The position numbers and the translations under genes were made by a program. The notes below the pieces were generated by a model that saw only the letters and a program-made list of their open reading frames with translations, did no database searches and had not been told where the DNA came from. Of a DNA stretch of 64,000 bases, positions 35,995 through 46,130 are shown in pieces; positions within the stretch are counted from its first letter, which is position 1; every line of letters starts with the position of its first letter. The stretch is from Leguminivora glycinivorella (Eukaryota > Arthropoda > Insecta > Lepidoptera > Tortricidae): NCBI RefSeq assembly GCF_023078275.1, contig NC_062982.1:7886501-7950500 (forward strand). Reading direction: 5' to 3'.

Positions 35995-36577
35995 AAAAAA
36001 CCGGCCAAGAGCGTGTCGGGCCACGCTCAGTGTAGGGTTCCGTAGTTTTCCGTATTTTTCTCAAAAACTACTGAACCTATCAAGTTCAAAAAAATTTTCC
36101 TAGAAAGTCTTTATAAAGTTCTACTTTTATGATTTTTTTCATATTTTTAAAACATATGGTTCAAAAGTTAGAGGGGGGGGGGGGCGCACTTTTTTTTCCT
36201 TTAGGAGCGATTATTTCCGAAAATATTAATATTATCAAAAAACGATCTTAGTAAACCCTTATTCATTTTTAAATACCTATCCAACAATATATCACACGTT
36301 GGGGTTGGAATGAAAAAAAAAATCAGCCCCCACTTTACATGTAGGGGGGGTACCCTAATAAAACATTTTTTTCCATTTTTTATTTTTGCACTTTGTTGGC
36401 GTGATTGATATACATATTGGAACCAAATTTCAGCTTTCTAGTGCTAACGGTTACTGAGATTATCCGCGGACGGACGGACGGACGGACGGACGGACGGACG
36501 GACGGACGGACGGACGGACGGACAGACAGACATGGCGAAACTATAAGGGTTCCTAGTTGACTACGGAACCCTAAAAA
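35995..36577 (+). mobile_element. GGGTTCCGTA repeat (family B) with GGAC microsatellite
   Basis: Starts AAAACCGGCCAAGAGCGTGT, contains AGGGTTCCGTAGTTTTCCG, a G-run at 36172-36184, about 15 GGAC units at 36470-36525, and ends CTACGGAACCCTAAAAA. The copy at 48621-49165 is nearly identical in the body but has only about four GGAC units. It is inserted in the left part of the hAT-like element. Confidence 0.75.
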
Positions 36578-36715
36578 GCAGGTTTTAGGACTTTGTTACA
36601 AAAAATAAATACATTTTAGATGCTAAATATTACAATTAGCACTCATCTTCGATAAAATCAACAAAGACACTAGAAATAATCATAGATTATTCATATAAGT
36701 ATCACGTACATGTAA

Positions 36716-37945
36716 TTGCGTAAATTACAACTACAGGACCCTGGTTCTTATATCCCACCAGAAACGTGCTGTGTTACACAGCAGGTTATGTCACATGCTG
36801 TACTGGCAGATCCCGCAAAAACAGGCAAGTTTCGTCAAGGGCAAAGGTGCAAACAGATCCTAAATATACGTCCATTGATAGAGATGGCTTATGAATTCAG
36901 TACTTCGATGATCCTCTGTTTCATCGACTATAGCAAAGCCTTTGACTGCATCGTTTTGTCATCAAGCATTTGGTAGCTTTCATTGAATTGAAATTCCGTT
37001 GAAAAAGGAAACTGAATTAGCAGAGAACCTTCGAGCCCCTTTTACTTTTGTAAAAGGTGTTGATAAGATTACCCGTCACCTGCCTTCGGTGAATATGTCA
37101 TCAGAAGAGCCTGCGGAAGCTGGGAGGGAAGAATCATCATTGGTGCGCACCAAAATAACGAATCTTCGATAGGCAGGTAACACCAATTATCTGGCCGCCA
37201 ATGAAGCGGAAATGGTTGACAGCACTGGTAAAATGGAACGCATCAGTCTGGAAACGCATCTCAAGATTAACCACAGTAAAAACCAAGCTCATGGTGGTGA
37301 ATTGTGGTAGGTAGATACAACACACAGCACAGATGCTCTTAGGCCAGTAACAGTAGATGACTTCATATACTTCGGTGCAAACATCGACAATATCGGTTCT
37401 TCTGAAAAAAAAAATCAGAATACGCATAGGAATGGCCAAAAAAGTCCTAGCTACAAGGATTATCTCCATAAGTCTTAGTTCCTGAGAACCGCATGTCTCT
37501 AGAAAAACCAAAACCGGATTGGTTTACGCTCTAGTCTTCTCCATTTTCATCTACGGAGCTGAGACTTGGAGTCTGAAAAAGGCTGCAACCGCATTGACGT
37601 TTACGATATGTGGTGCTAGGTGAAGATTTTGCAAATACCCTGAATTGCCTTCCGTACAAATGCGTCTATCTTACGCGAATTGAAAATCAACACCAGGTTA
37701 TCAACCATCTGTTTACGTAGAATTTTGGAGTTTTTGGAGGGGAAAAAGGCCACAACCTTGAGCAACTAATCATTACTGGCAAGGTTGATGGCTAACGATC
37801 CAGAGGTCGCAAGATGGACAGATGAGATCCTTTCTATCCTCTACATCCAACTTCAGAACCGGAACAGAAAGTCCGAATAAAACTGATTATATTGGGACTT
37901 CACGACCCTCAGCAATGAAGATACCATGGCGAGGAGGAGGGGGTC
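36716..37945 (+). pseudogene. Decayed RTE-type LINE, reverse transcriptase part
   Basis: Pieces in several frames read KFRQGQRCKQILNIRPLIEM then AYEFSTSMILCFIDYSKAFDC (36830-36950, RT motif A), SLRKLGGKNHHW-like, NLR-AGNT at about 37160, AANEAEMV, VTVDDFIYFGANIDNIGSSE (37350), VYALVFSIFIYGAETWSLKK (37525) and ILQIP-IAFRTNASILRELKI. This order is that of RTE-clade endonuclease/RT proteins. The catalytic YADD box is lost: the codons read stop-A-G-N. Many frameshifts and stops are present, and the N-terminal endonuclease is missing. Confidence 0.8.
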
Positions 37946-38099
37946 TTATCTTAAAAGCTAATCAAATATTTAAATAACAATGAGTGAATTAATGGTCTTA
38001 TCCTTCATTCGGGGTCTAAATTTGGAGTTTATAAACCCAACTGTGGATAGTGAACTGATTATCCACAGTCCAAACATGTTGGTTTTATAGAAATCAGGT

Positions 38100-38620
38100 T
38101 TTTTTTATCTTGGAACCGACTGATGATGTCCTCCCAGACGTATCCGTCGACGGCGACATCCTGGCAAGCTTTATTTTTTTATTATTTATTATTATTTCTG
38201 AAAAAGAGAGGGATTTGTTTAAACTAAATCTTTGCGTGCATGAGCACGAGCGTGACTTGCAAATCCGAATTTGGTCTTGAAAGTCCGACAGCACGGAGCA
38301 CAGTAGAGCTGACCAGAAGAGTTATAAGTATAGTTGTAGGAGGGCTTGGGACGAGATTTTCGGAGCTGACGTTTGGCGTCAAGGTCTTCAAGTCGGGCTT
38401 GTTCAAAGTTACTAAGTCCCGTATTGACAGCAGTTCGCCAGTCCGATCTCCGAGTAGCAAGCTCCTCCCACGACTCGCATGATATGCTACAGGCCGACAA
38501 GTGGCGTTTTAGGACATCTCTGTAACGTAGGTACTGCCCGCCAGCCTTGCGTTTGCATGCAGGCACGCACAGTGCAGGCAACAATGCACGGACTCTAGCC
38601 GCTGCAAGAGCTCATGCCTG
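38100..38620 (-). pseudogene. C-terminal part of a second LINE, with C2H2-like motif
   Basis: The minus frame 38584-38219 reads GGQYLRYRDVLKRHLSACSI then SWEELATRRSDWRTAVNTGL, NFEQARLEDLDAKRQLR, QLYCAPCCRTFKTKFGFASH and ARAHARKDL. The YRDVLKRHL...SWEELA.DR..WR..V..G pattern and the terminal CxxC...H...H finger are known from a group of animal non-LTR retrotransposons. It is on the opposite strand to the RTE piece and is 5'-truncated, with the upstream part continuing in another frame past 38585. Confidence 0.7.
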
Positions 38621-39453
38621 ATGATGGATCTCCATACTCTCCATATGCCACGAAACATGTCGGCAGACATATTGTACTTAGGTACGTTTATGAAACGACA
38701 ACCAGTCATCCCTCTCGCGCGTATTGACTGTCGACGTATTACAGTGGGTAAGATAAGATATAACAGACATGTTTTCAATACCACAATATATACAAAAAAT
38801 AAACGTTTTCATGTAGAAAACGAATTCTTACTAAATAAAGTGATTACCAGAAGTCTCTACAAGTGTTTATTTACGAAGAAACAGCGACAGAAGTGCTTTT
38901 TGTAGTAATTTTTAAGTAAATTTAAATTTCGGTAAAAAACCGGTTTTTGAGTATATTTACCGGTAATTTACCGAACCCAAATTTGGCAAAATTACCGGGA
39001 AACCGGTAAACCGGTTTACCGGTTTGCATTCCCTATCCCCATCACACCGGCAGCGTTACCACGTTAAATAATCTCTATTGGAATCGAGACATGGTACCTA
39101 TACGATACGAAATAAACTGTACCTAATACACAAAGGTTTCAAGCAAGTATTGTCGTTAAGGTGCCGAATGTTTAGGAAAGCAAGTGCCAAACACTCGACG
39201 TACTATAGATACGCACAATGCCCGTAAAATCGCAGCGCACGTTCGTTCTTGAAGCGCTGTTCTCGCTTCTTACGCTCAAAAATGTATGATACCGGATTAT
39301 ATTTTCTGTTTAGATATTACAGTCATGTATAAGGTGCTACAATCTTTTGAAGAGTTGCCTTAAGGGTCTGGTGCAGTCCCCGAACGGTAGGTAACGGTCT
39401 GTACGTTCTTCGGCGATTCACTTTTACCTACTTCTGTGAGTTGCAGTAGAACT

Positions 39454-39573
39454 GGGGGCCGATTTTTGAGTCTCATGCGTTCGAATTCAGAACTCACTGT
39501 CACTGAAAATAATAGGCAATTCACCATTTTCAACCGGTATTTTAGTGAAAGTGAGATTCAAAAATCGGCCCCC
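39454..39573. mobile_element. MITE with GGGGGCCGATTTTTGA ends
   Basis: GGGGGCCGATTTTTGAGTCTCA at the left pairs with GTGAGATTCAAAAATCGGCC CCC at the right. 120 bp. No coding content. The immediate flanks (AACT / TGTA) show no clear target duplication. Confidence 0.75.
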
Positions 39574-40080
39574 TGTATTGGAAATATTCCGGTTACTTCC
39601 CGTTTCGTATATCCCACTTTATATGTAAACTATCATATTGAAGCTACTCCATTTAATTCCAGCACTTCCTGACAATTATATCCCGTAATGCGAGCCGCGT
39701 AATAAAACTTACTACCGAAACATAATACACCGGGTCGGATTACGATTAATTGCATACACTTTACTTCTCAAACCTCCTATGTTACCCTCAATCCAAAACA
39801 AACCAAATATAAGAATAGATAGAGTTGAAATTGGGAGATCAGGTGGTAAACAAATGCGAGGTTGTGCGGTGTAAACAGTGGAGGCATAAGCTGCATTTGG
39901 TGCAACGTGGCTTTTCCGCATGTATATTGTGTGCATTCGGGATGAACTATGGGTTTTTGTGCTGAACTATAAGTTTTCGCGGTGGACTGGAAGTTTTCGT
40001 GCTAACGTTCTTGAAAGAAGGAAGGAATTTTAACTTCTGATTAGCAGAAACGTCTGCAATCGATGCCGTTAGGCTTAGAA

Positions 40081-40251
40081 TAAATTTAAAAGTGGAAAAT
40101 GTCTGCCCGGGTCCCATTGACCTTAGTAGTGGAAAATTTCGCTGGCTTGGTTGAAGTCTTGGTGGCTCAGTTGGCAGAGCGCTGGAGTATCTATCCAGAT
40201 GCCGTGAGTTCAAGTCTCACCCAGGGCAGACATTTTCCACTTTTAAATTTA
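40081..40251. mobile_element. 171-bp inverted-repeat element containing a tRNA-like gene
   Basis: A perfect 28-bp inverted repeat bounds it: TAAATTTAAAAGTGGAAAAT plus GTCTGCCC at 40081-40108, and its exact mirror at 40224-40251. The tRNA-like cloverleaf at 40156-40228 overlaps the inner end of the right arm, so the last bases of the acceptor stem belong to both structures. I know no standard class for this arrangement. Confidence 0.75.
40156..40228 (+). tRNA. tRNA-like sequence (anticodon position ATC), probably pseudo
   Basis: All 73 positions fit a cloverleaf: acceptor GTCTTGG/CCAGGGC (two G-U pairs), D-arm GCTC-AGTTGGCA-GAGC, anticodon stem CTGGA/TCCAG with loop GTATCTA, five-base variable loop, T-arm GTGAG-TTCAAGT-CTCAC, discriminator A. 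The A-box (TGGCTCAGTTGG) and B-box (GTTCAAGTC) are intact. Loop position 33 is T; the anticodon would be ATC. Such an anticodon (reading Asp GAU with A34) is not usual for animals, so I favour a mobile tRNA-derived sequence over a working gene. There is no T-run terminator directly after it. Confidence 0.55.
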
Positions 40252-40584
40252 AGAAGGAAGGAGTTAGATGTGTAGTCTTTCCTTCGTTTTTTGAAACTGT
40301 GCGACTGGCCAAGAAAATGGTCTAATACTAGAGTTCATTTCTAATCATTAGTACCTACTCACTCGAATGTACCAAAATAATTGTCAATGTAGACGTCACA
40401 TTTTCATGAAAAGGGACTTGTTTTAACTGTACATCTGAGATTTGACCCTCAACTCGAATGCATGCTGCTACTTGTGACATTTTTCACAAGCTTTCTGTAA
40501 ACCCTGAAAGCCTCGCGGATTTTTTCCGTTCGTAAGTTATTCTACGTGACGTGTCTGTGTCTAGTCTAAAAGTGTAGACTCACC

Positions 40585-40700
40585 TGCGATCTCACCCCCA
40601 ACTCGAACGTGACTCGCATGCGACAGTGGTAGCACCTGCCCGCCCGCCCGCCCTACAGTCGCGCCGCGGCCTCCGCTAGGCGCGCTCGCTTGCAGCCTTC
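40585..40700 (+). promoter_or_regulatory. CpG-rich promoter candidate
   Basis: AACTCGAACGTGACTCGCAT...CCTGCCCGCCCGCCCGCCCT ACAGTCGCGCCGCGGCCTCC...GGCGCGCTCGCTTGCAGCC is the most GC- and CpG-rich patch of the window. Initiator-like TACAGTC occurs inside. It lies 1.6 kb upstream of the ATG exon at 42284 on the same strand, so it could drive that isoform through an untranslated first exon. No donor can be assigned. Inference only. Confidence 0.35.
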
Positions 40701-41650
40701 CGAACACCGTGAGAGCCTTTCTTTGTTGTGTCTGTCTACGGTTGGTTCGTATTCGTTTTTAAGATAGTACTTTATTTGAGGCAGGCAATTTATAATTGAA
40801 TAAATATACAACTATACTTAAAAAAAAAATTTTTTAATATTATTTATTGTAAGGTTTTTATGTAGTCTGCATTTTACTCTATTTTTCTTTGGCAAAAATA
40901 AAATTTATAATATTTTCAATTTTGAAATGTTTCTATTTTGAGGAAGAAGATTTTGTTTGAATATTTAAAGAAAAAATATTAATAAAACTTTCGGGAGTTT
41001 TGTTGGAATTTTAATACTAATAAGAGAAATATATTTAAACGTAATTTTTATTCCTTTGCTTATTCTTGACAGGCAACAATTAAATTAGTATAATGAGTCT
41101 CTATTATAAAATATGTTCAAAAGTACTTTATTATAAGTCTGAAAACTTATATCAGTGAATTTGTATGACTTTTTATTAATTATTTTACGCAATATGATTT
41201 TAATTCTCTAAAATATTGATGAATAAATACCTATGATTATTCTTTATATTAAAAATTTCTCGATTCCCAAAAGACAGCCTGAAAGAGATGACGTTTGTAG
41301 CAGTAAGACCGCTTCTTTTTTTACATACGATTATGTACCTATTTATAGTTTCACATTATTAAGAATGTGTAACGAATAAAAGTATTATAATTAATTAGGT
41401 ACTTCCTGGAATGCCACGTGATAATATTAAAGTTGCGTGGTAAAATACTCGGTAGGATGAATGTTTTTTATTTGTGTTCAAGGAGATTTTGTGAATATTG
41501 AAAATGCATTTGAATTAGCATTTTTAAACCATTAATCATTTCAGTCCACTTTAAATTTTACAGCCCTTAATGTATATTTATTAGATTGGTACCTACGTGT
41601 ACGTCCTACATGTTTTGTATTGTACGTCCGTTTTTAAACTCTTTATTGTA

Positions 41651-41882
41651 TAATAAATAAAATATTGGGGGACACCTTACACAGATCAACTTAGCCCCAA
41701 ACTAAGCAAAGCTTGTACTATGGGTGAATAGACAAATACATACTTATATACATAGAAAACATCCATGACTCAGGAACAAATATCTGTGCTCATCACACAA
41801 ATAAATGCCCTTACCGGGATTCGAACCTGGGACCGCGGCTCAGCAGGCAGGGTCACTACCGACTGAGCCAGACCGGTCGTCA
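41651..41882 (-). mobile_element. tRNA-derived SINE, GACCGGTCTGGC family
   Basis: The head at the right has GACTGAGCCAGACCGGTCGT (A-box mirror) and GGGATTCGAACCTGGGACCG (B-box mirror). The body TTGGGGGACACCTTACACAG, CCCCAAACTAAGC and AAGCTTGTACTATGGGTG leads to an AATAAA tail at 41651. Confidence 0.85.
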
Positions 41883-42283
41883 ATGTATGAATTTGTAGTT
41901 TAATTCCATTCATTATTCTATTTCTGTTAGAACAAAGTCTTGATTTTAATTATTAATATCTTCTATTAAGAGCCCACAAACTGTCATAAATAATGAATTT
42001 ATAATAACGTTACCTACTTCTTCCTGCAGCTACGCCTCAGAAAATAACATACACCTATTGTTACCCCAACAGGATAATAGTCCGTCCTCTTTACTAGCAC
42101 AGTGTTATCAAAACCGAACGCATTCTACCTCCTGTCATATCTGTCACTCTGTCATTGTGAACACAGTCGTCGAACGACGCAGACTACATTTTACTATTCT
42201 ATCGGTTTACAAATTAAATCAAATGTTTGTTTTGTATACAAGTGTAGTGTTTTAAAACTTTTAGATCGGTTTATTTTGTTAAT

Positions 42284-42366
42284 ATGGAGGTCATGATATC
42301 AGTGAGATCTATGGAGGAAAGGCTTTATAGTTTTAAGTCATTGAAAGAGAAATTCGAGCATTTGAG
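42284..42366 (+). CDS. Svil: First coding exon (isoform 2), supervillin-like gene
   Basis: The ATG at 42284 opens 27 codons plus two bases: MEVMISVRS then MEERLYSFKSLKEKFEHL, stopping at donor GTAATTTG (42367). An in-frame TAG at 42245-42247 fixes the start. A second ATG (codon 10) could also serve. The peptide is charged and probably helical. The two spare bases AG plus the G that opens the exon at 43432 make Arg, so the frame continues as LRLGGGVQRS. The intron is 1,065 bp. The leader 42140-42283 has CGTCGAACGACG and no clear TATA box. The donor is weaker (GTAATT) than those of the other exons. Assignment to supervillin rests on the exons downstream. Confidence 0.6.
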
Positions 42367-42957
42367 GTAATTTGGTTCCTATTTTACTTTGTAATGATGC
42401 AACAATATTATTTAATTTTCCAGCTTTATGTATACGTATAGTTTTTTTATTAGTAACCTCAATATTTAATGATTGTTGAAATAAATTATTATTTACTTGT
42501 ACATATATTTTTTGAGAACCGAAGCTTACTTTGGCCTAAGAAATCTAAGGAAGATTTGAATTCTCTGATTGGGGATAAAGTATGTTTATAATTTCCCACA
42601 TTTATAAACGAAATCACTGTCCTTTTCTGTATTGAATATTTGGATAATAAGCTCACTTTTGTTTTACATTTTATTTAAAAGTTAGTTAAATTGAATTTAG
42701 AATTTATTAATTAAGTTTGTTAAGTAGAGTTCAATTGAATTTCAAACGGATAGTATTTGTGATTTAACGTGCTACATATTTTTTTCTTTTATAACATTTC
42801 GTAAGCCACGAGAGAGTTAAAAAATTAAGCTGGAATATGCATTTTCCGCCTTTTCAGCTTCAACATGTAAACTTTTCGTAGAACGAGTATGTAAGCATTT
42901 ATAGCATATATCTCGGGAAAATACCAACATTTGTTAAAAGAAAACACAATTTTTCAA

Positions 42958-43075
42958 AGATGACACGGTGCGTTGGCAAGAGTCAATCCCGAGGAATGCT
43001 TCTGCAGATCGGAGTCACGATAATTTATATAAACAATGGTTCTTATTGTTGTTTCTTTGCAGACTCGTGTCTCGT
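42958..43075 (+). repeat. Duplicate of the splice acceptor region of the next exon
   Basis: GATAATTTATATAAACAATG GTTCTTATTGTTG...TTTGCAG|ACTCG at 43019-43067 matches GATAGTTATGTATATAAACA ATAGTTCTTATTGTTG...TTTGCAG|GCTCG at 43380-43437; GGAATG.T.CT.CAGAT.G.AGTCACGAT also matches further up. The offset is 369 bp. If used as an acceptor in phase it would encode LVSRTISNFVCF and stop. See findings. Confidence 0.8.
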
Positions 43076-43431
43076 ACAATATCGAATTTTGTGTGCTTTT
43101 GAATACGCACCAATACTGCTTAAGTTTCAGTGCCATACTTATGTAAGGGGCTGACAGAAATGTAAATTGTCATATTGGACGATTATTCATAATTAGTAGA
43201 CTCCTAAACCTTATAAGGAACCTATCTGCTAAATTTGGAATCTCTGGCACCAGCGGTTTGGGCTGTGCGTTGATTTAAGTCAGTCAGTCACTCAGGACTT
43301 CCACGTTCATGTGTATAAATTCGTAAAGATCGTTAGCACGAGTCAAACCTATGGAATGTTCCTACAGATTGTAGTCACGATAGTTATGTATATAAACAAT
43401 AGTTCTTATTGTTGTTGTTGTTTGTTTGCAG

Positions 43432-43503
43432 GCTCGGCGGCGGCGTGCAACGTAGCGCCACTCACGCCGACATGCCGCACCGAGGAGGCACTATCGCCGA
43501 AAG
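43432..43503 (+). CDS. Svil: Second coding exon, supervillin-like gene
   Basis: Acceptor TTTGTTTGCAG ends at 43431 and donor GTAATAC starts at 43504. The 72-nt exon (1 + 69 + 2 bases) encodes LGGGVQRSATHADMPHRGGT then IAE and the first two bases of Arg. It is markedly GC-richer than its flanks, as expected for coding sequence. The other two frames are also open through it, because it is short, but only this frame joins ATG exons upstream and the 48417 exon downstream. The region is Gly/Arg/His-rich and probably disordered, leading into the conserved IAERLAALQ helix. Confidence 0.75.
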
Positions 43504-43764
43504 GTAATACTTGTAATACATTTTATTTGAACACTAACAAAACTTTATAAAAAGCACGAAAAAGTCATATAGCGTCACTTCACTACACGTTATAAAACAA
43601 AGCCTCCGCGTCTGTCTGTAAATAAGTAGCACGCCAAAACTCCAGACAAACTTCCCCTCTTTTCATCCATTTGTCCCGGCTTTGAGCTAAAACTGACCAG
43701 TCTTAAAAATAAGACCAATTTACGCCGCAATCGCTGACAAGGTTTGCCTGATCCCAGGATGTGT

Positions 43765-43908
43765 GTAGCCGAATGGTACAAACGCTCACGAAACGAAACG
43801 CTAGTAGATATCTATCCCTATCGCTCTTGCGTATTGCCGTGACAGAGCCAAACTACGTTTCGCGGCGTTTCGTTTTCGTTTCGCGTCGCAGAAATGCCAT
43901 TCGGCTAC
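43765..43908. mobile_element. MITE with GTAGCCGAATGG ends
   Basis: GTAGCCGAATGG at the left pairs with CCATTCGGCTAC at the right. Inside, ACGAAACGAAACGC pairs with GCGTTTCGTTTTCGT. A second copy lies at 61868-61998 with its right end partly deleted. This copy is in the 4.9-kb intron of the supervillin-like gene. Confidence 0.75.
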
Positions 43909-44469
43909 GGGGCCTGGTTTGACTGCGTGTCTATCATGGCATAAAAAATACAAAAATATGATGTTACAGGTAACTTACGGTAAAAATCAGTAGAAAATAG
44001 CCTTTTTAAGTATCTCAAAAATCCACAAATGTTTTCAGTGGTCGTAAAATTGGTCGTAAAATTGGACTTAATTATTTTTAGATTAGCAACCAAGCGAAAT
44101 AAATAACATGCACGCGTAATAAGTTCAATAACCACTCGCATTTGGCATAAAAAATCGAACACGTGATGTCAAATGTCAATCCCACAATAGAGAAGAAATT
44201 AATGATGATGCCAACAGCAGGCATTGCTTTTGAGACTAATTAGCATACTCAAAAATACAATCAGCTCGGAAATATGTTAACGATTTTAATCCCTATGCCC
44301 TGGACAGACGCTCGGACTTGATAGACATTAGGATTCTTCCTCTTTCAGCACCTATAAAAATGGGAGTAAAATGATTTCTACTCGCATCCTGTGTGTCTGA
44401 TCAGTAATCTTGACAGATTATAACAACTAAATATTATGTAAATACTATACCGAGTACCAAAACCAATAA

Positions 44470-44905
44470 ATTAATGTCATTTAATGGACAGCTTTTTATG
44501 TCTTTCCCATCACGGAACAATGGTGTTCCGGACCTTTGGGAGGCGTGCGCGGGGCCGAAGCCAACGCGTAGAGGCCCTTTTGACACTTTAATGAAATGTA
44601 AGGGGTACACCGAGCGGATGCTGCCCTTGCCCGTGTCATGGGACACATGCAGAGGCGGCACCCGCCAGGGTGTAAGGACTATTTGAGAGTTAATGGAATC
44701 TAAAATGAACTGGGCTATTTTGATGAAAGTGATGGACTAAATACTGGGCTATGGATAAAAAAACTAAATTTATTATTATAAATGGGCTTAACACTTGGCC
44801 ACAGACTAGCCAAAGGCAAAGACGTGGCCTACGATGGAGTGAGCACGCCCAGAAGATGCCTGTTCACCCTTGATTTGAAGGATTTTTAACTAGCTAAATA
44901 ATTTG
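44470..44905. repeat. Unclassified LINE-like repeat
   Basis: 44500-44690 (GGTGTTCCGGACCTTTGGGA, GGCGTGCGCGGGGCCGAAGC, GTGTCATGGGACACATGC) and 44790-44885 (CACTTGGCCACAGACTAGCC, GATGGAGTGAGCACGCCCAG AAGATGCC) have the even, GC-richer composition of retroelement sequence. I associate both blocks with repeated moth DNA but cannot name the element. Short ORFs on both strands are not credible genes. Confidence 0.4.
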
Positions 44906-44909
44906 TCAT

Positions 44910-46125
44910 CTAAGTCCTTCCCGTGTATAATTTTGTTTGTAATAACTACGCTTCATTGTGACTTTCCGGTAGAGAAGAACAATTTGACCCATATGGACTC
45001 ATATCTTATGGAAAACCACAATTATTTTAATTAGATACAAAATTGTATTATTAAAACAGGTAAACGTACATGTTCCTCGGTCGCATTGTAACTGATATTA
45101 ATTACGAGTATTAAAATCGTTTCCTTGCTGTTCCCGTAATGCCCCACCGTATCGTAAGGTCATTCGCACTAGATATTCAATAGGTCATGTACCTAGTGAT
45201 CTTTGTAATGATAACTTTATACCTAACAATATGTAATTTTCCATGTCTAAAGGGTCCGTATTTCTAAAGTGCAATAGGATCTTTACCATCCAAAATGCCA
45301 TTAGAAATTCTGATAAAAAGGTCCTTATTGTATGAGGCATAAGGTCAACTTATTCATGAAACTTCGCGATTAGCTTCTAAATACAATAAAACATACTTTT
45401 CAAAATGATGACTTATATCTTTAGCAGGTAAGGCACGTGCTAATTTTAGAATAAAATAGCGGAAATACACAGCACACAATAGGTACCAATTATGCATTAA
45501 TCATTTATTCCACATACCGTAAAACGCAAAGTAATAATACCCGTCTCTTAAGTAAAGCCTTTACGAATCACAAAAGCTTATTCTATAATTTAAAAAAAAG
45601 AACTACTTAAACCTTGTAGGACTGATAATGATAAGAAAGCTTAAAGAAGTACCTATGTAGGTACCTGCTAACAACTCTCAGTCAACTTTTAAGTTTTAAC
45701 TGGATTTTACTACAAATTTGTCAGTTGCTAGAGTAGACGAATGGTAAATTTGAAATAATTAAGAAAAGTGATTACTAATGAGCTGATAAGACCCAGTCGG
45801 GCAAAGATCGGGTAAAGAGATCTTTTGTTGTCTGTACAAAGATAAAGGATTAAATAACATGTTTGTAAATAACGTGGTAATTTCGACGAAAACAATTTAC
45901 AGGTGTAAATGAAAACGCTATAAACGATCATTATTTAAGTCATCCTAAGCATAACAGATGTTGATTCTTTGAAGGCTATGACGGATCAAGATCATTATAA
46001 TAAAAGTGCCAAGCTGCTGGTACTTTCATATCATTAAGTTCATCATGATCATAAATTTATAACGTGTTGCTTTTTCTTTGCGATGTGGATCTCTCGAACA
46101 AGTTTTAACCAGATCGGCTCTCTTT
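44910..46125. other. Intronic AT-rich DNA
   Basis: Within the intron 43504-48416. No exon, RNA or clear repeat recognised. Confidence 0.5.
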
Positions 46126-46130
46126 ATATC

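Larger units (their letters stand above)
35789..39035. mobile_element. hAT-like composite element with 8-bp target duplication
   Basis: The left end TAGGGAATGCATTTACCGGT pairs with the right end ACCGGTTTGCATTCCCTA. Both subterminal regions are dense in ACCGGTAA/TTACCGGT words (35808-35880 and 38935-39030). The exact 8-bp direct repeat TCCCCATC lies outside both ends (35781-35788 and 39036-39043), as for hAT superfamily insertions. The 3.2-kb interior holds family B (35995-36577) and two dead LINE pieces (36716-37945, 38100-38620). No transposase is recognisable, so the original element was short and non-autonomous and grew by later insertions. Confidence 0.8.

Noticed and set aside
37137..37511. 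124-codon minus ORF
   Set aside because: Antisense shadow of the decayed RTE LINE on the plus strand.
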